A stretch of 64,000 nt of DNA. Source: Moorena producens 3L. GTDB lineage: Bacteria; Cyanobacteriota; Cyanobacteriia; Cyanobacteriales; Coleofasciculaceae. Position 1 is the first letter of the stretch. Each line of letters begins with the position of its first letter. The position numbers and the translations under genes are program-made. Positions 16,984-26,393 of the stretch are shown here, one piece after another. The stretch spans positions 106,320 through 170,319 of the forward strand of contig NZ_GL890874.1 of NCBI RefSeq assembly GCF_000211815.1. The letters are read 5' to 3'. Under the pieces are notes generated by a model. The model saw only the letters and a list, made by a program, of their open reading frames with translations, did not search any database and was not told the DNA's origin.

Positions 16984-18150
16984 TTAACTGGCAGGGGACA
17001 TCTCGGCTATTATTTCATCCTCTTGTCCAACCACCCAGTTAGCAAAGCGCTTGGCTAGGGGTGGCACAAATACCAGGGGGTTAGTAAAACTAGAAAATAT
17101 ATAAACTCCTTCCACACCACCGAAGGAACCAACCACTGGTAAACTAGTGTTGCTGAATGCTACTAAACAATGATGCCAGGTTCCTGGTAATTTCTCAAGA
17201 GCTGGTAGAATTTTACCCACTTGAGTACGAATTTCCGCTTCCCCTTTCTCTGGCGCTATAGTGGCGTAGGGGTCTGTCAGTACACGGCTGAGCTGACCCA
17301 TCCGTAAACTGCCATCTAAAAACTGCACTGCACCTGCATCAAGAATCGGTGGTACTACCTCATGAGCAGGCTCATCCCACAAGTGTTGAACTGACTTAGT
17401 ACTGGCTTGCTTTTCGAGTTGAAACCGTTTCGTATTTGCTGGAATAACCATGGTCTGCAGCTGGATGTCAACTCTGGGAGTTTCAATCATCTCCTCATGA
17501 GTGAAATACAAGTAGACAGGAATTCCGGAAGCTTTCAGTAAGGTGCGACTGAGTCCACCAGCACAGACAACCGTGTTAGCGGTGTGGTAGGTGGCTGCTA
17601 CTGTTTTGACTGCCTTGATAGCATCTGAACTCCTTACCAGTTCCACCACACGACCAATTTGGATTTCCCCCCCACAACGGCGGAAAGCTTTCAGGTAACC
17701 TTGGGTAGTCTTTCCTGGATGGATATGCCCGTGACGGACAGTAAAAGCTCCTGCGATCGCATTTCGATTGAGTAATGGTTCAAGGGCACAAGCGTCAGCC
17801 ACACTCACCCAAGTTGGGGGAGTAGCACAACGGGCATAATCGGCTGCCAATTCTTCAAAGTCATCCTTGAGGTCAATGGTCAGCAATAAGTCTAATTCCC
17901 GGAACTGGGTATCTGTTGCTAATTCCTCAGATAAAGTTTGATAAATTTCTCTAGCTTCCTGACATAGCACTCGAGTTAACCTTGATGTTCCTGACCAATA
18001 GGCAAGACCACCATAGCTATAGCGAGTTGCTCCCTCTAGGGTAGGATGTTGCTCCAAAATCAGAACAGTCAAACCTTGGCGACACAATTCGTACCCGAGT
18101 GCTGCTCCAGTAATGCCACCACCAACGACAATCCAGTCATATACTTTCAT
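16984..18150 (-). CDS. FAD-dependent oxidoreductase (DAO/glycine oxidase-like)
   Basis: A 388-aa flavoprotein. The N-terminal dinucleotide-binding motif IVVGGGITGAALGYELCRQG begins at residue 7. The remainder has the layout of the D-amino-acid oxidase superfamily, with a second GG motif near VVCAGGLSRTL. The substrate is an amine or amino acid by family; it is not determined here. It lies 35 bp after dgkA on the same strand and may share its transcript. Start ATG 18150. Confidence 0.82.
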   Translation of the reverse strand: MKVYDWIVVGGGITGAALGYELCRQGLTVLILEQHPTLEGATRYSYGGLAYWSGTSRLTRVLCQEAREIYQTLSEELATDTQFRELDLLLTIDLKDDFEELAADYARCATPPTWVSVADACALEPLLNRNAIAGAFTVRHGHIHPGKTTQGYLKAFRRCGGEIQIGRVVELVRSSDAIKAVKTVAATYHTANTVVCAGGLSRTLLKASGIPVYLYFTHEEMIETPRVDIQLQTMVIPANTKRFQLEKQASTKSVQHLWDEPAHEVVPPILDAGAVQFLDGSLRMGQLSRVLTDPYATIAPEKGEAEIRTQVGKILPALEKLPGTWHHCLVAFSNTSLPVVGSFGGVEGVYIFSSFTNPLVFVPPLAKRFANWVVGQEDEIIAEMSPAS

Positions 18151-18185
18151 CGTATAGTCGCATATCGTATAGTCTAATTGGGTAT

Positions 18186-18701
18186 TTAGCCCAAAACTGA
18201 CTCAATTCTACTGATTAGGGGTGGCAGTAGCAGGGAACCGGCTACAAAAATAGCAGTTATCGCTGAGATCAGCACTGCACCAGCGGCACAATCTTTAGCA
18301 ATTTTAGCCAGTTCATGGTATGTCTGTTTAACAGTTAGATCTACGACCGATTCAATAGCTGTATTTAACATCTCCATGGCCATGACTAGCCCAGTGGTTA
18401 GTCCAATCACAGCCAGTTCTACCAGGGGTATTTTTAAAAAAATGCCCAAGGTAATCGCTAGAATTCCAATGGCTGTATGGATGCGGAAGTTACGTTGGGT
18501 GAGAAAGGCATAGCGAACCCCAGCCCAAGCATATTTGAAGCTAATCATTAATGTCGGAGCAATTCGCCAAGCCAAATCTCGGTTAGGTTTGACTTTGGAG
18601 TCAGAGTATTGGGGTACTGGTATAGATAGTTCTTGAGTCATCGGCAAGGTATTAGACACGAAAAACTGAGTTTGATAAGATTCCGCCTTTGGTAACACCA
18701 T
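18186..18701 (-). CDS. dgkA: Diacylglycerol kinase / undecaprenol kinase family
   Basis: A small integral-membrane lipid kinase. The signature EMLNTAIESVVDL and the catalytic segment AKDCAAGAVL are present, as is the FAFRG-like start of the core (GVRYAFLTQRNFRIH). There are three hydrophobic segments in the last 120 residues. The frame gives 171 aa from 18701; an internal ATG at 18641 (MTQELSIPVPQ) gives 151 aa and is a plausible alternative, neither with a strong ribosome site. The gene order prfB - DUF3285 - ybeY - dgkA is typical in cyanobacteria. Confidence 0.9.
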   Translation of the reverse strand: MVLPKAESYQTQFFVSNTLPMTQELSIPVPQYSDSKVKPNRDLAWRIAPTLMISFKYAWAGVRYAFLTQRNFRIHTAIGILAITLGIFLKIPLVELAVIGLTTGLVMAMEMLNTAIESVVDLTVKQTYHELAKIAKDCAAGAVLISAITAIFVAGSLLLPPLISRIESVLG

Positions 18702-18799
18702 TTCTTGGTTCAGGGATAAGTCTTGGGTATACCTTGATCTTTCCCATATGGGGTAGGAGGATTAACCTTTAGGGATATACTGGAAAGCACAGCAGACTT

Positions 18800-19342
18800 C
18801 TAGGAATCATTAGAAAGACCTACGCTCTGAAGTAGAGTCTCCTGTTGATCCAGCATTCTCAGTAGACTTTCTTCATCCGGATGATCCCATCCTAGAAGGT
18901 GAAGTAAACCATGGGTTGCCAGCCAGGCTAGTTCCGTAGATACAGAATGCCCGTGCTGTTTAGCCTGTTGAACAGCAGTATCTACCGAAATCACGATATC
19001 ACCCAAGTATAGAGGCACTGATAATTGCTTTTGGGGTGATAACTTAGGAGAGTTTACCTCTAAAGCTGCAAAAGCAAGTACATCTGTAGGCTGATTTTTT
19101 TTTCGGTACTGGGAATTAAGTGCCTGAATTTCACTATTGTCAGTAAGGCGAAGACTCAATTCGTAGCTGTTCGCCTCCGGTAAATCCGGTTCGAGGGCAA
19201 CTAGCCATTGGTCAAACCAGCTTTCCCAAGTGTGGAGGGAAATTGGGCTGCTGGATTGGTTAGTAATGGTTTCAGCGGAATGGGAGCGATTAAAGAAACA
19301 ATCCTGTACACTCAATTCAAACTTCACACTCAGCGTCTCCAA
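18800..19342 (-). CDS. ybeY: Endoribonuclease YbeY (16S rRNA maturation)
   Basis: Single-strand-specific zinc endoribonuclease acting in 16S rRNA 3' processing and ribosome quality control. The zinc-binding HGLLHLLGWDH motif (HxxxHxxxxxH) is intact. The LNSQYRKKNQPTDVLAF block is also diagnostic. At 180 aa it is slightly longer than E. coli YbeY because of an N-terminal extension of about 35 residues, common in cyanobacteria. It lies about 100 bp upstream of dgkA in the same direction. Confidence 0.95.
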   Translation of the reverse strand: METLSVKFELSVQDCFFNRSHSAETITNQSSSPISLHTWESWFDQWLVALEPDLPEANSYELSLRLTDNSEIQALNSQYRKKNQPTDVLAFAALEVNSPKLSPQKQLSVPLYLGDIVISVDTAVQQAKQHGHSVSTELAWLATHGLLHLLGWDHPDEESLLRMLDQQETLLQSVGLSNDS

Positions 19343-19372
19343 AAGGCTTGGCTACCAGTAGGGTAACCTACT

Positions 19373-19404
19373 CCGATGACCTAGCCGATTGGCTAGGTCA
19401 TCGG
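19373..19404. other. Perfect 14-bp-stem hairpin
   Basis: CCGATGACCTAGCC-GATT-GGCTAGGTCATCGG between the DUF3285 and ybeY genes. There is no T-run, so it is more likely a processing or insulating hairpin than a classical terminator. Confidence 0.6.
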
Positions 19405-19514
19405 CTTCGTTAATCCTGGGTCTAGGACTATGCTTACTGTTCCCTTGATTTTGCTCTCTCGAAGCATAGAGCCATCAACAAGAGTAAGTTTAAATCACTT
19501 AACAAACTCTTTAG

Positions 19515-19730
19515 TTAACGGGTTAGGTAGGCAAGACCCACCAGTAAGGCCAATAAACCAGAAACGGTGAGGAAAAAGTGTCTCAGAGATTTACCTCCCT
19601 TACGCACCATATTGCGCATGGCTAACTTGGTGTAACTAGGCTTAGGTTCACTTGAACCGCTATCGGCTGGGGCTGTAGTTGTATCCAGACCTTGTTCTGG
19701 CTGTTGGGTTTGTGAAGGTGGGTTGCTCAT
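19515..19730 (-). CDS. DUF3285 family small membrane protein
   Basis: A 71-aa protein of unknown function found in cyanobacteria. The N-terminus is polar (MSNPPSQTQQPEQG), then comes the conserved YTKLAMRNMVRKGGKSLRHF block and a C-terminal membrane helix VSGLLALLVGLAYLTR. I start at ATG 19728-19730; an in-frame TTG lies three codons upstream. It sits between prfB and ybeY, its usual place in cyanobacteria. Confidence 0.85.
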   Translation of the reverse strand: MSNPPSQTQQPEQGLDTTTAPADSGSSEPKPSYTKLAMRNMVRKGGKSLRHFFLTVSGLLALLVGLAYLTR

Positions 19731-19739
19731 CGAACACAA

Positions 19740-20178
19740 GTACTCTACGTCAGAATTTCTTTGCTGATTTTAATCTAACAGCATACTTAACAATTTTTAC
19801 CACGAATTACCCAGAAACTCTAGCTGTAGCCTGCTTTATCAATGCACCCTAAACCTAAGGCGAGTTTGTTGCCAAATTTTGCCTAATTCCTGCTTACTTG
19901 AAACTTGACCACTGACTATTTATCAGTAATAATCAACCAACTTTGACAATCACTAATAACCAATCATTAGTGATTAGTTAGTGTAAGCATTCAGCAGTCA
20001 GCTATCAGCTAATGCGCTACAGATGGTGCTACTTGAGGTGCTAGCAGGCGTTTTAACTGAACGGGGTCGGATGAGTAAAACGAGCAGGGATTTTCAAGCA
20101 GCCGTAGCAGCACCCCCCAGCTTGTTTATTACCGACCGTTGATTAGCTGACGGCTGACGGCTGATAGCTGACTGCTTA
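19740..20178. other. prfB-DUF3285 spacer with STRR element
   Basis: This 439-bp spacer contains the inverted-repeat element at 19983-20179 and short ATTAGTGATTAG-type repeats just before it. No gene seen. Confidence 0.5.
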
Positions 20179-20179
20179 C
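19983..20179. mobile_element. MITE-like element with TCAGC heptamers
   Basis: The ends GTAAGCATTCAGC and GCTGACTGCTTAC are near-perfect inverted repeats, each followed inward by heptamers of the AGTCAGC/TATCAGC type. Its right end touches the prfB stop codon. Related copies are at 30506-30664 and 45941-46157. Confidence 0.7.
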
Positions 20180-21289
20180 TAGTTAGTTAACTGATTTTCT
20201 TGACGCAGATACGCTTCAATGAATAAGTCAAGATTACCATCAAGGACATCATTAACTGCTGTGGTTTCCACACTAGTGCGCAGGTCTTTCACCATCTGGT
20301 AAGGATGAAACACATAATTTCGAATTTGGTTTCCCCAAGCCGCTTCCACCATGTCCCCCCGAATTTCGGCAATTTCTTGAGCTCGTTGCTCCTCAGCAAT
20401 CACGAGCAACTTAGCTTTCAGCAGTACTAAGGCTTTTTCTTTGTTTTGCAATTGAGAACGCTCCTGAGTACAGCGCACAGCCAGGCCGGTAGGAATATGG
20501 ACAATCCGCACTGCAGTTTCTACCTTATTGACGTTTTGCCCTCCCTTACCACCTGCACGGGAGGTGGTAATTTCTAAATCCTTCTCGGGGATTTCCAGCT
20601 CAACGGTATTATCCACCGCAGGCATCACTTCTACTCCAGCAAAACTAGTCTGTCGCTTACCGTTAGCATTAAACGGGGAAATCCTCACCAGTCGATGAGT
20701 ACCTTTCTCGGCTTTCAGGTAACCATAGGCGCGGAGTCCGTCAATTTCCAGAGTGGCAGACTTAATCCCAGCTTCATCTCCTGGGGAAAGTTCGGCTAGG
20801 TGGACTTTATAACCATGGTTCTCTGCCCAACGGGTGTACATCCGCAGTAATAGGTCAGCCCAATCTTGGGCATCAGTTCCACCAGCCCCCGCATTGATGG
20901 TGAGGACAGCACCTTTAGCGTCGTAGGTACCAGATAACAGCTGTTCCAACTCCCAGCGATCCAGTTCTTTATTCAGCTGAGTCAAGTTGGTTTGAGCTTC
21001 TGCAAGCAGTGCGTCATCGGTTTCTAGTTCTAGCAACTCCAAGATCGCTTTAGTGTCTTCCAAACTGGATTGCCACTGTTTATAGCGTTGGAGGTTAGAT
21101 TTTAGGTCGTTGAGATGTTGAAGGGTTTGCTGAGCCGAGTTTTGGTCATCCCAAAAATCTGGTTGAGCTGCCAGCTGCTCTAAATCTTGAATTTTGGCCT
21201 TCAGAGCAGCAATGTCAAAGATAGTCCTGGGTTTTACCCAGGCGCTCCGACAAGATTTCGACTGCCCGTTTCTGCTCTACGGTTTCCAT
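20179..21289 (-). CDS. prfB: Peptide chain release factor 2 with programmed +1 frameshift
   Basis: RF2 recognises UGA and UAA stop codons. The reading frame opens at ATG 21287-21289 (METVEQKRAVEILSERLGKT) and meets an in-frame TGA as codon 25 (plus-strand 21215-21217) in the context CTT-TGA-C, the classic autoregulatory frameshift site. An AGGA sequence just upstream may act as the stimulatory internal Shine-Dalgarno. After +1 slippage the frame continues (DIAALKAKIQDLEQLAAQPD) to the stop at 20179. The GGQ motif is present in SRAGGKGGQNVNKVETAV. Total about 369 aa, normal for RF2. Frame conservation across the TGA supports function. Confidence 0.95.
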
Positions 21290-21512
21290 AATGCTTCCAT
21301 CCTTTACAACACCATTATAACTACACCATGTAAATACACCAGGTAATCTTCTTGATTTTAACTATACATTTCAACTATAGTATACTAGTATACCGAGAAT
21401 TTTTATGATGCGATCGCCATCTCAAATACCCTGGTCAAATTCCAATTTGAAAACGTAATTGTAAATATTATACCGATATTTTAATCGATGTAATATCCAT
21501 TTTTAATCACAA

Positions 21513-21553
21513 GTTTAAAACGTAATTATATAATGTATAATTACGTTTTAAAC
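21513..21553. other. Perfect 18-bp inverted repeat
   Basis: GTTTAAAACGTAATTATA and its exact complement flank a TAATG loop. A partial match (AAACGTAATTGTAAATATTATA) lies 65 bp upstream. It could be an A+T-rich operator, a cruciform or the remnant of a mobile-element end. Confidence 0.8.
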
Positions 21554-21587
21554 CTTTTTAAGGGCTATAATATAACGTTTTTTATAA

Positions 21588-21768
21588 GAGGATATCTGAA
21601 AAGTTGTTTGATACTGAATTTTGCCCCCCTAGCCCCCCTAGCGAGCAATCCCTCGCTTGGGGGGAACAAGAATCCATTTGCTGGTAAAAGTCCCCCAAGC
21701 GAGCAATCCCTCGCTTGGGGGACCAACGGGGGCTTTGATGTAGCAAATGATACTTCTCAGACAACCTC
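21588..21768. mobile_element. MITE-like element with GAGGTTGTCTGAGAAGT-type ends, copy 1
   Basis: Left end GAGGATATCTGAAAAGT and right end ACTTCTCAGACAACCTC are imperfect inverted repeats. A 3-bp TAA flanks both sides, consistent with a target duplication. The interior holds a large CCCCCC/GGGGGG hairpin. The second copy (59006-59157) has TTA at both flanks. Confidence 0.7.
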
Positions 21769-21982
21769 TAATTTTATTGAAATCGTTTATGAACAATTAC
21801 AATATTATTTTATAGGGAACTCGATTTGATTTACTCCACTAATCACGCTTCATAATACACAACAACTTGCTTCTTTCCTAGAACAGATAGATTATCAATA
21901 TTTACCATAAACTTTACCATAAATAGCCCTCACTTTGGGTATTGGGATTTCCTTAGGGATTCAGAGTTCAGCAACATTTAGG

Positions 21983-22140
21983 TATAGCAGAAGTCAGAAG
22001 TCAGAAGTCAGAAGTCAGAAGTCAAACTCTTGCGCTTCTTGATGCAATAGCGAGTGGGGGAAACCCCCAAGACCGCGCTGCATCGCTTACAAAGGGTGTG
22101 AGACTTTTGTCATGTCCTAACTGCCCTGGCGACTGCTATA
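21983..22140. mobile_element. Mosaic TATAGCAG element, copy B (158 bp)
   Basis: Same length and ends as copy A. The AGAAGTC heptamer is repeated uninterrupted here; the GGGGGAAACCCCC hairpin and common tail are conserved. Confidence 0.8.
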
Positions 22141-22342
22141 CTATCACAAAACCGCTTCAGAACAGGACTTGTCCCTATAGCTAGCTATAGGGGCACAAAT
22201 CAAAGTACTGCCCATGATGCTGTATTTGAGGCTCTGTTGGGGTTTATGGCTCCTATATGACGTCTAGCACCACAGCTTGGAACTAGAAAAATCGGGGTAC
22301 AGCATTGCCGTCCCCGATTGGGTTCTATCGTATTGCACTGTC

Positions 22343-23071
22343 TTAGTCGCGACCATTAAGGGCAATCAGCAGCCGCAAAATGAACACGAACAAGTTAATA
22401 TAGGTCAAGTACATTGACAGGGCAGCAGGTAGATACTGGTCATCACGATAGGCGCGAGGCAGCACGAAGAAATCCACTACAGCCGCACCCGCAAAAATAA
22501 CCACACCGATGCCAGAGATAGCAATTTCTAGAAAGCTGGGTGTGTATACACCAAAGAAGGATAAAACTAGCTGAGCCACCAAGACCACCAGCAAGGCAAT
22601 CATACCCATCTGGACGGTTTTGGCTAAAGCAAAGCCATCTTCGTCTGAGAGATTAGAACCAATTTGACGGCCAGCCATAAAGGCTACACCACAGCCAAAG
22701 GCAGCAATGGCAATGCCTTGCATGCCCACACCCCCTGTTCCGAGGGCAACGAATATTAAGCCACTGAGGGTGTAGCCGGACAAGAGACTGTAACTAGCTA
22801 GAAGAGGCAAAGCTACACTGTTGTTTCCGTTCTCAGCCACACCACGGGCAACGAAGAAAAGAATAAATTCGGCAATTAAGGCAGGCAAGAAGGTGGTCAT
22901 AAATAGCCCTGGGTTGCTTGAAATCACCCCCAGACCACCATAGACACCTAGGGCAGTTAAGACTAATCCACCACCCAGGAAGGGCAGAGCATTAGCAATA
23001 ACATTCGGACCAACTAGGGCTCGACCTTGAGATTCACGAATTGCTTGACGAAAGTTACTAGTGCTACTCAT
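22343..23071 (-). CDS. Bax inhibitor-1 (BI-1/YccA) family membrane protein
   Basis: A 242-aa protein with seven hydrophobic segments spread over the whole length. The polar N-terminus (SSTSNFRQAIRESQGRALVG) precedes the first helix. Near the C-terminus the conserved acidic pattern of the family (VDFFVLPRAYRDDQYLPAAL, then LTYINLFVFILRLLI) is visible. Bacterial homologues such as BsYetJ are pH-sensitive calcium leak channels; the physiological role in cyanobacteria is not established. The gene stands alone. Confidence 0.88.
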   Translation of the reverse strand: MSSTSNFRQAIRESQGRALVGPNVIANALPFLGGGLVLTALGVYGGLGVISSNPGLFMTTFLPALIAEFILFFVARGVAENGNNSVALPLLASYSLLSGYTLSGLIFVALGTGGVGMQGIAIAAFGCGVAFMAGRQIGSNLSDEDGFALAKTVQMGMIALLVVLVAQLVLSFFGVYTPSFLEIAISGIGVVIFAGAAVVDFFVLPRAYRDDQYLPAALSMYLTYINLFVFILRLLIALNGRD

Positions 23072-23546
23072 GAGATTTTAGTCAAGAATTTTCCTGATCA
23101 AGTATCAGCATTGATTTATAACTACTTCTATTTTGAACCATATCCGCAATCTTGTGGCAGGAGGGAAAACCGACTGCTAGTACTCCGTCCAAATTGACTT
23201 GAGGGGTAAACTCTACTTTTTCGGAATACCTAATACTTAACACCTAATACCTAACACCTAATACCAAAACTAAATTGACAGAATACTAGTTATCCTCTTT
23301 GCTAGTTGCCACTTCCGGCTAATTAGGTTAGATATTATACCACATTTAAGACGGTATAGCGATTTCTCACTATCTTCGGGTTCCAATCTGCGTGATTGTA
23401 CAGAGAAAACAAAAACGGTAATTTGTTTTTTCCGTGAAAGGACGATGGTTCTAAAGGGGAATCTCTAATGACAATGAGTTGAAGATTAATTGCTTAGGCT
23501 AAGCCTCGTGTCGTAAATAGGTTTCCACTTCTGGGATATTTTGAGA
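23072..23546. other. Divergent spacer between BI-1 and sigma factor genes
   Basis: This spacer contains the promoters of both flanking genes and one MITE (23177-23289). I see no ORF. Within the MITE there is a heptamer run of the ACCTAAT/ACCTAAC type (about 23226-23266). Confidence 0.5.
23177..23289. mobile_element. MITE-like element, 113 bp
   Basis: The ends CTAGTACTCCGTC and GACAGAATACTAG are inverted repeats (11 of 13). The interior holds heptamers of the ACCTAAT type. No coding content. Confidence 0.6.
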
Positions 23547-24329
23547 ATGGCTATTGGGTCTGTTGGTTTTCAAGGAATGGAACTTCTGATTGCGTACTAC
23601 CGAAATCCATCAATTCAACTTCGCAATCAGATAGTAAGATTAAATGCTGGGTTAGTGAGGAAGATTGCTCATATAGTCAGCCAGAAGTGTGCTGAACCTT
23701 ATGAAGACCTCGAGCAAATGGGTTACATCGGCTTGATTCGTGCTATTGAGCGGTTCGACCCCCATCAAGGTTGTGCATTCAGTTCCTTGGCAGTACCTTA
23801 CATTCGCGGTGAGATGCTACACTTCTTGCGCGATAGGGGTTCTCTGGTCAAGATTCCTCGCCGATGGCAGGAACTCCAGCAGGCAGGGAAAAGAGTCAGC
23901 AAAAAGTTAGCAACTAACTTGGGACGCTTCCCCAGAGATGAAGAAATTGCTAAGGCTTTGGATGTATCACTGCAAGAGTGGCAGGAAAGTAAATTGGCAG
24001 TTCAAAATCGTTTGCCTTTAAGTTTGGATGCCACGGTTTCTCAGAAGGTCGATCAACCCATGACTTTAGGAGAGACTCTACCGGATTACTATGAAGAGAA
24101 TTTACACTATTGGGAAGAAGACCGACAACAGCTCCAGGGTGCCTTGAGTCAGCTAGAAGATAAAACTCAGGCAGCTATAGAGTTTGTTTTCTTACGAGAA
24201 CTCCCCCGCAAAGAGGCAGCCAAACGAATTGGAGTCAGTCCGATGACAGTGACGCGACATGTCAAAAGAGGAATCCAAGAGTTGGTTACCCTGATGAAAT
24301 CTCAAGCATCGGAGCGTCTGGCAAGTTAG
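23547..24329 (+). CDS. sigF: Group 3 RNA polymerase sigma factor (SigF-like)
   Basis: An alternative sigma-70 factor of about 260 aa. Region 2 is visible in EPYEDLEQMGYIGLIRAIER and FSSLAVPYIRGEMLHFLRDR. Region 3 follows (PRDEEIAKALDVSLQEWQES). Region 4 ends in the HTH segment LPRKEAAKRIGVSPMTVTRH. The layout matches the cyanobacterial SigF/SigB-type group 3 factors, which in Synechocystis control pilus and motility genes; the target regulon here is not known. I prefer ATG 23547; an in-frame TTG two codons upstream and ATG 23577 are alternatives. No anti-sigma genes are adjacent. Confidence 0.85.
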   Translation: MAIGSVGFQGMELLIAYYRNPSIQLRNQIVRLNAGLVRKIAHIVSQKCAEPYEDLEQMGYIGLIRAIERFDPHQGCAFSSLAVPYIRGEMLHFLRDRGSLVKIPRRWQELQQAGKRVSKKLATNLGRFPRDEEIAKALDVSLQEWQESKLAVQNRLPLSLDATVSQKVDQPMTLGETLPDYYEENLHYWEEDRQQLQGALSQLEDKTQAAIEFVFLRELPRKEAAKRIGVSPMTVTRHVKRGIQELVTLMKSQASERLAS

Positions 24330-24530
24330 GAAGAATGAAGAATGAAGAATGAAGAATGAAGAATGAAGAATGAAGAATGAAGAATGAAGAATGAAGAATG
24401 AAGAATTAGGAATGAAGAATGAGGAATTAAGAAGGAATAATTAAGAATGAGTAATTAAGAAGGAATAATTAAGAATGAAGAAATTCTAAATTCTAAATTC
24501 TTAATTCTTAATTCTTAATTATAATTGCCT
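24330..24530. repeat. Heptamer tandem array (AAGAATG) and decayed flanks
   Basis: At least ten copies of AAGAATG run from about 24335 to 24405, then degrade into AAGGAATAATTAAG units, then a TTCTAAATTCTTAATTC run. It lies directly after the sigF stop and converges with the CIA30 gene. Confidence 0.85.
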
Positions 24531-24575
24531 TTTTTTGCAAGAAGTGTGTTTACAACCTAGATACAAACCCTATAC

Positions 24576-26051
24576 TTAATTGCTGTCCGTATTGATATCG
24601 CAAAAGAGAGTTTGCCAGTCTCGCAAACCATCACTTGCCTCTTTGACTTCAAAGGTGACATTACAAGCCTTGGGTTGCTCTAGTACCTGAATACAAAGTT
24701 CAGCAATATCTTCCCGACTTACTTTACCTCGGATATTGTCTCCTTGAGCAAACACTAAGGCTTGACCTCCCGGTTCTTCTGTCAAAGCACAAGGTCTGAT
24801 GATGGTATAGGAAACGCCACTGTCGCGAACTGCGTCTTCTCCCCGGAGTTTCCAGGTTAGAATTCCCCCCAGTTGATCATTCATTCGTACCGCTGGTGGT
24901 TCTTCCTCTAGGTTAATTCCTGGACGACCTGGACGAGTCACCCCGGCTGAGCTAATCATAATGAATTGGGGCTTGGTGATCCCCCCATAGGCTTTAATAG
25001 TTTCGAGCTGTAGGACAAAGGAACCTGGAGCAAAGTTTGGGTTCAGTGCGCCATCATATTCAAATTTACTCAGCATTAGCTGTATGGCAAAGATGCGACT
25101 GGGGTTGAAGGGAGCAGCATCTTTCAAGGTTTTGGCTCGAAATACCGGAATCAAATCAGCAAAGGGAATAGAAACGTTTATCCACTGATCTTTCTGGGTG
25201 TCAAAGGAATAGCAGTAGGCAATGCCATCCCATTTCGATTCATTACGCAATATAAATTTATAGCGTTGACCATCCCCTTTAACTCGCAGTTCTAGTCCTT
25301 GGTACTCAGCTAAGTTGAGGGGAGTTGGGAGATTGCGGGTGCGTACTGACACAAAGCCGCCAGAATTTGCTGTTGAGACATTGCCGGTAAACAGGGCAGC
25401 CTTGTCGATCAGGCGGATTGAACTCTCGCTGACACCACCCATGACTACATCATCCACAGCACCCCAGGTTTCTTGTAAGTCATCGGAAGGGTTTTGGAAG
25501 TCAAATAGGAGTTGTTTCCCTGGTTCGAGATACTCTGCTGCGGCTTGTACTAAGTTCTTGATACCCTGATACTCCAATAGTTCCGGGCTATCGACCACTT
25601 CTGGCCTATAGAACTTGATGCCCTGATCGTATTTTTCCCGGTTCGGGGTGTCTCCTTCTACCGGTTGCATCCGCGCTCCTGTACAACACACTATAGCAGT
25701 AATGTTCTTGTACAGTGCTGGGGTCAAGGTGTCTGGAATAGTGATATCTGCCTCGAATAGTTCCAGGTTATTGCCAAGGATTTCCCTAGCTTTCTGGGCA
25801 TTTCTAACTAGGGCACGTACGGGATAATTACGCTCAACCAGACAGCGCACCACTCGCTTGCCTACACCGCCAGTTGCCCCAGCTACCAGTATTACTCCCA
25901 TATCTTTTCCTCTACCCTGGCTCGATTGTTGATTATTGGCACGACCTGTGAATAATCGCTGTAGGCAGCTCAGGAAAGGAATAACCTCAAAGTAGCTTAG
26001 GGTTTTTATGAATCTGCCAGCATCCCATGGGGAGCGATTGTTTTGGGTCAT
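24576..26051 (-). CDS. NmrA-like NAD(P)-binding protein with inserted CIA30 domain (HCF173-like)
   Basis: A 491-aa protein. The Rossmann motif VILVAGATGGVGKRVVRCLV begins at about residue 53. A CIA30 (complex I intermediate-associated 30) beta domain spans about residues 178-345 (LLFDFQNPSDDLQETWGAVD ... FVLQLETIKAYGG), inserted into the SDR fold. The Rossmann part then resumes (QFIMISSAGVTRPGRPG). This order is that of plant HCF173, which binds psbA mRNA and promotes D1 synthesis; cyanobacterial relatives are less well studied. The first 50 residues are weakly conserved, so ATG at about residue 51 is an alternative start. Confidence 0.85.
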   Translation of the reverse strand: MTQNNRSPWDAGRFIKTLSYFEVIPFLSCLQRLFTGRANNQQSSQGRGKDMGVILVAGATGGVGKRVVRCLVERNYPVRALVRNAQKAREILGNNLELFEADITIPDTLTPALYKNITAIVCCTGARMQPVEGDTPNREKYDQGIKFYRPEVVDSPELLEYQGIKNLVQAAAEYLEPGKQLLFDFQNPSDDLQETWGAVDDVVMGGVSESSIRLIDKAALFTGNVSTANSGGFVSVRTRNLPTPLNLAEYQGLELRVKGDGQRYKFILRNESKWDGIAYCYSFDTQKDQWINVSIPFADLIPVFRAKTLKDAAPFNPSRIFAIQLMLSKFEYDGALNPNFAPGSFVLQLETIKAYGGITKPQFIMISSAGVTRPGRPGINLEEEPPAVRMNDQLGGILTWKLRGEDAVRDSGVSYTIIRPCALTEEPGGQALVFAQGDNIRGKVSREDIAELCIQVLEQPKACNVTFEVKEASDGLRDWQTLFCDINTDSN

Positions 26052-26114
26052 AATCGCCTCAAGTGCATTTTTTCTTCAGTTTATCGAAACCTGAGTTACC
26101 CTGAAGGTTACCTT

Positions 26115-26319
26115 TATAGCAGAAGTCAGAAGTCAGAAGTCAGAAGTCAGAAGTCAAACTCTTGCGCTTCTTGATGCAATAGCGAGTGGGGGAAACCCCC
26201 AAGACCGCTTAGGTGCGCTTTCCGTTGGCGAATTAAATTCGCCACGGGTCGCACCTCTGCATCGCTTACAAAGGGTGTGAGACTTTTGTCATGTCCTAAC
26301 TGCCCTGGCGACTGCTATA
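26115..26319. mobile_element. Mosaic TATAGCAG element, copy C, with nested P palindrome
   Basis: Same ends, heptamers and tail as copies A and B, but 47 bp longer. The extra DNA is a P-family palindrome (26211-26256 plus two flanking bases) replacing one G inside the central hairpin. This is direct evidence that a P element entered a pre-existing mosaic element. Confidence 0.85.
26211..26256. repeat. P-family palindrome (copy 4)
   Basis: AGGTGCGCTTTCCG...GGCGAATTAAATTCGCC...GGGTCGCACCT, inserted in mosaic element copy C. The same P copy in the same relative position occurs at 35203-35248 on the other strand. Confidence 0.85.
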
Positions 26320-26393
26320 GGATAGTAATGGATCCTTTCAGTTGATTTTTTCGAGTTGGTAATTATATCATATAAATTTTCATTTATAGGCTT

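Larger units (their letters stand above)
21290..22342. other. Spacer with palindrome and two mobile elements
   Basis: This 1.05-kb spacer between prfB and the BI-1 gene contains the 41-bp palindrome (21513-21553), the GAGG-ended element (21588-21768) and mosaic element copy B (21983-22140). The one ORF predicted across it (21533-21829) reads through these repeats and is not credible. Confidence 0.65.

Noticed and set aside
21533..21829. 98-residue plus-strand frame
   Set aside because: It runs through the palindrome and a MITE; the residues derive from repeat DNA.
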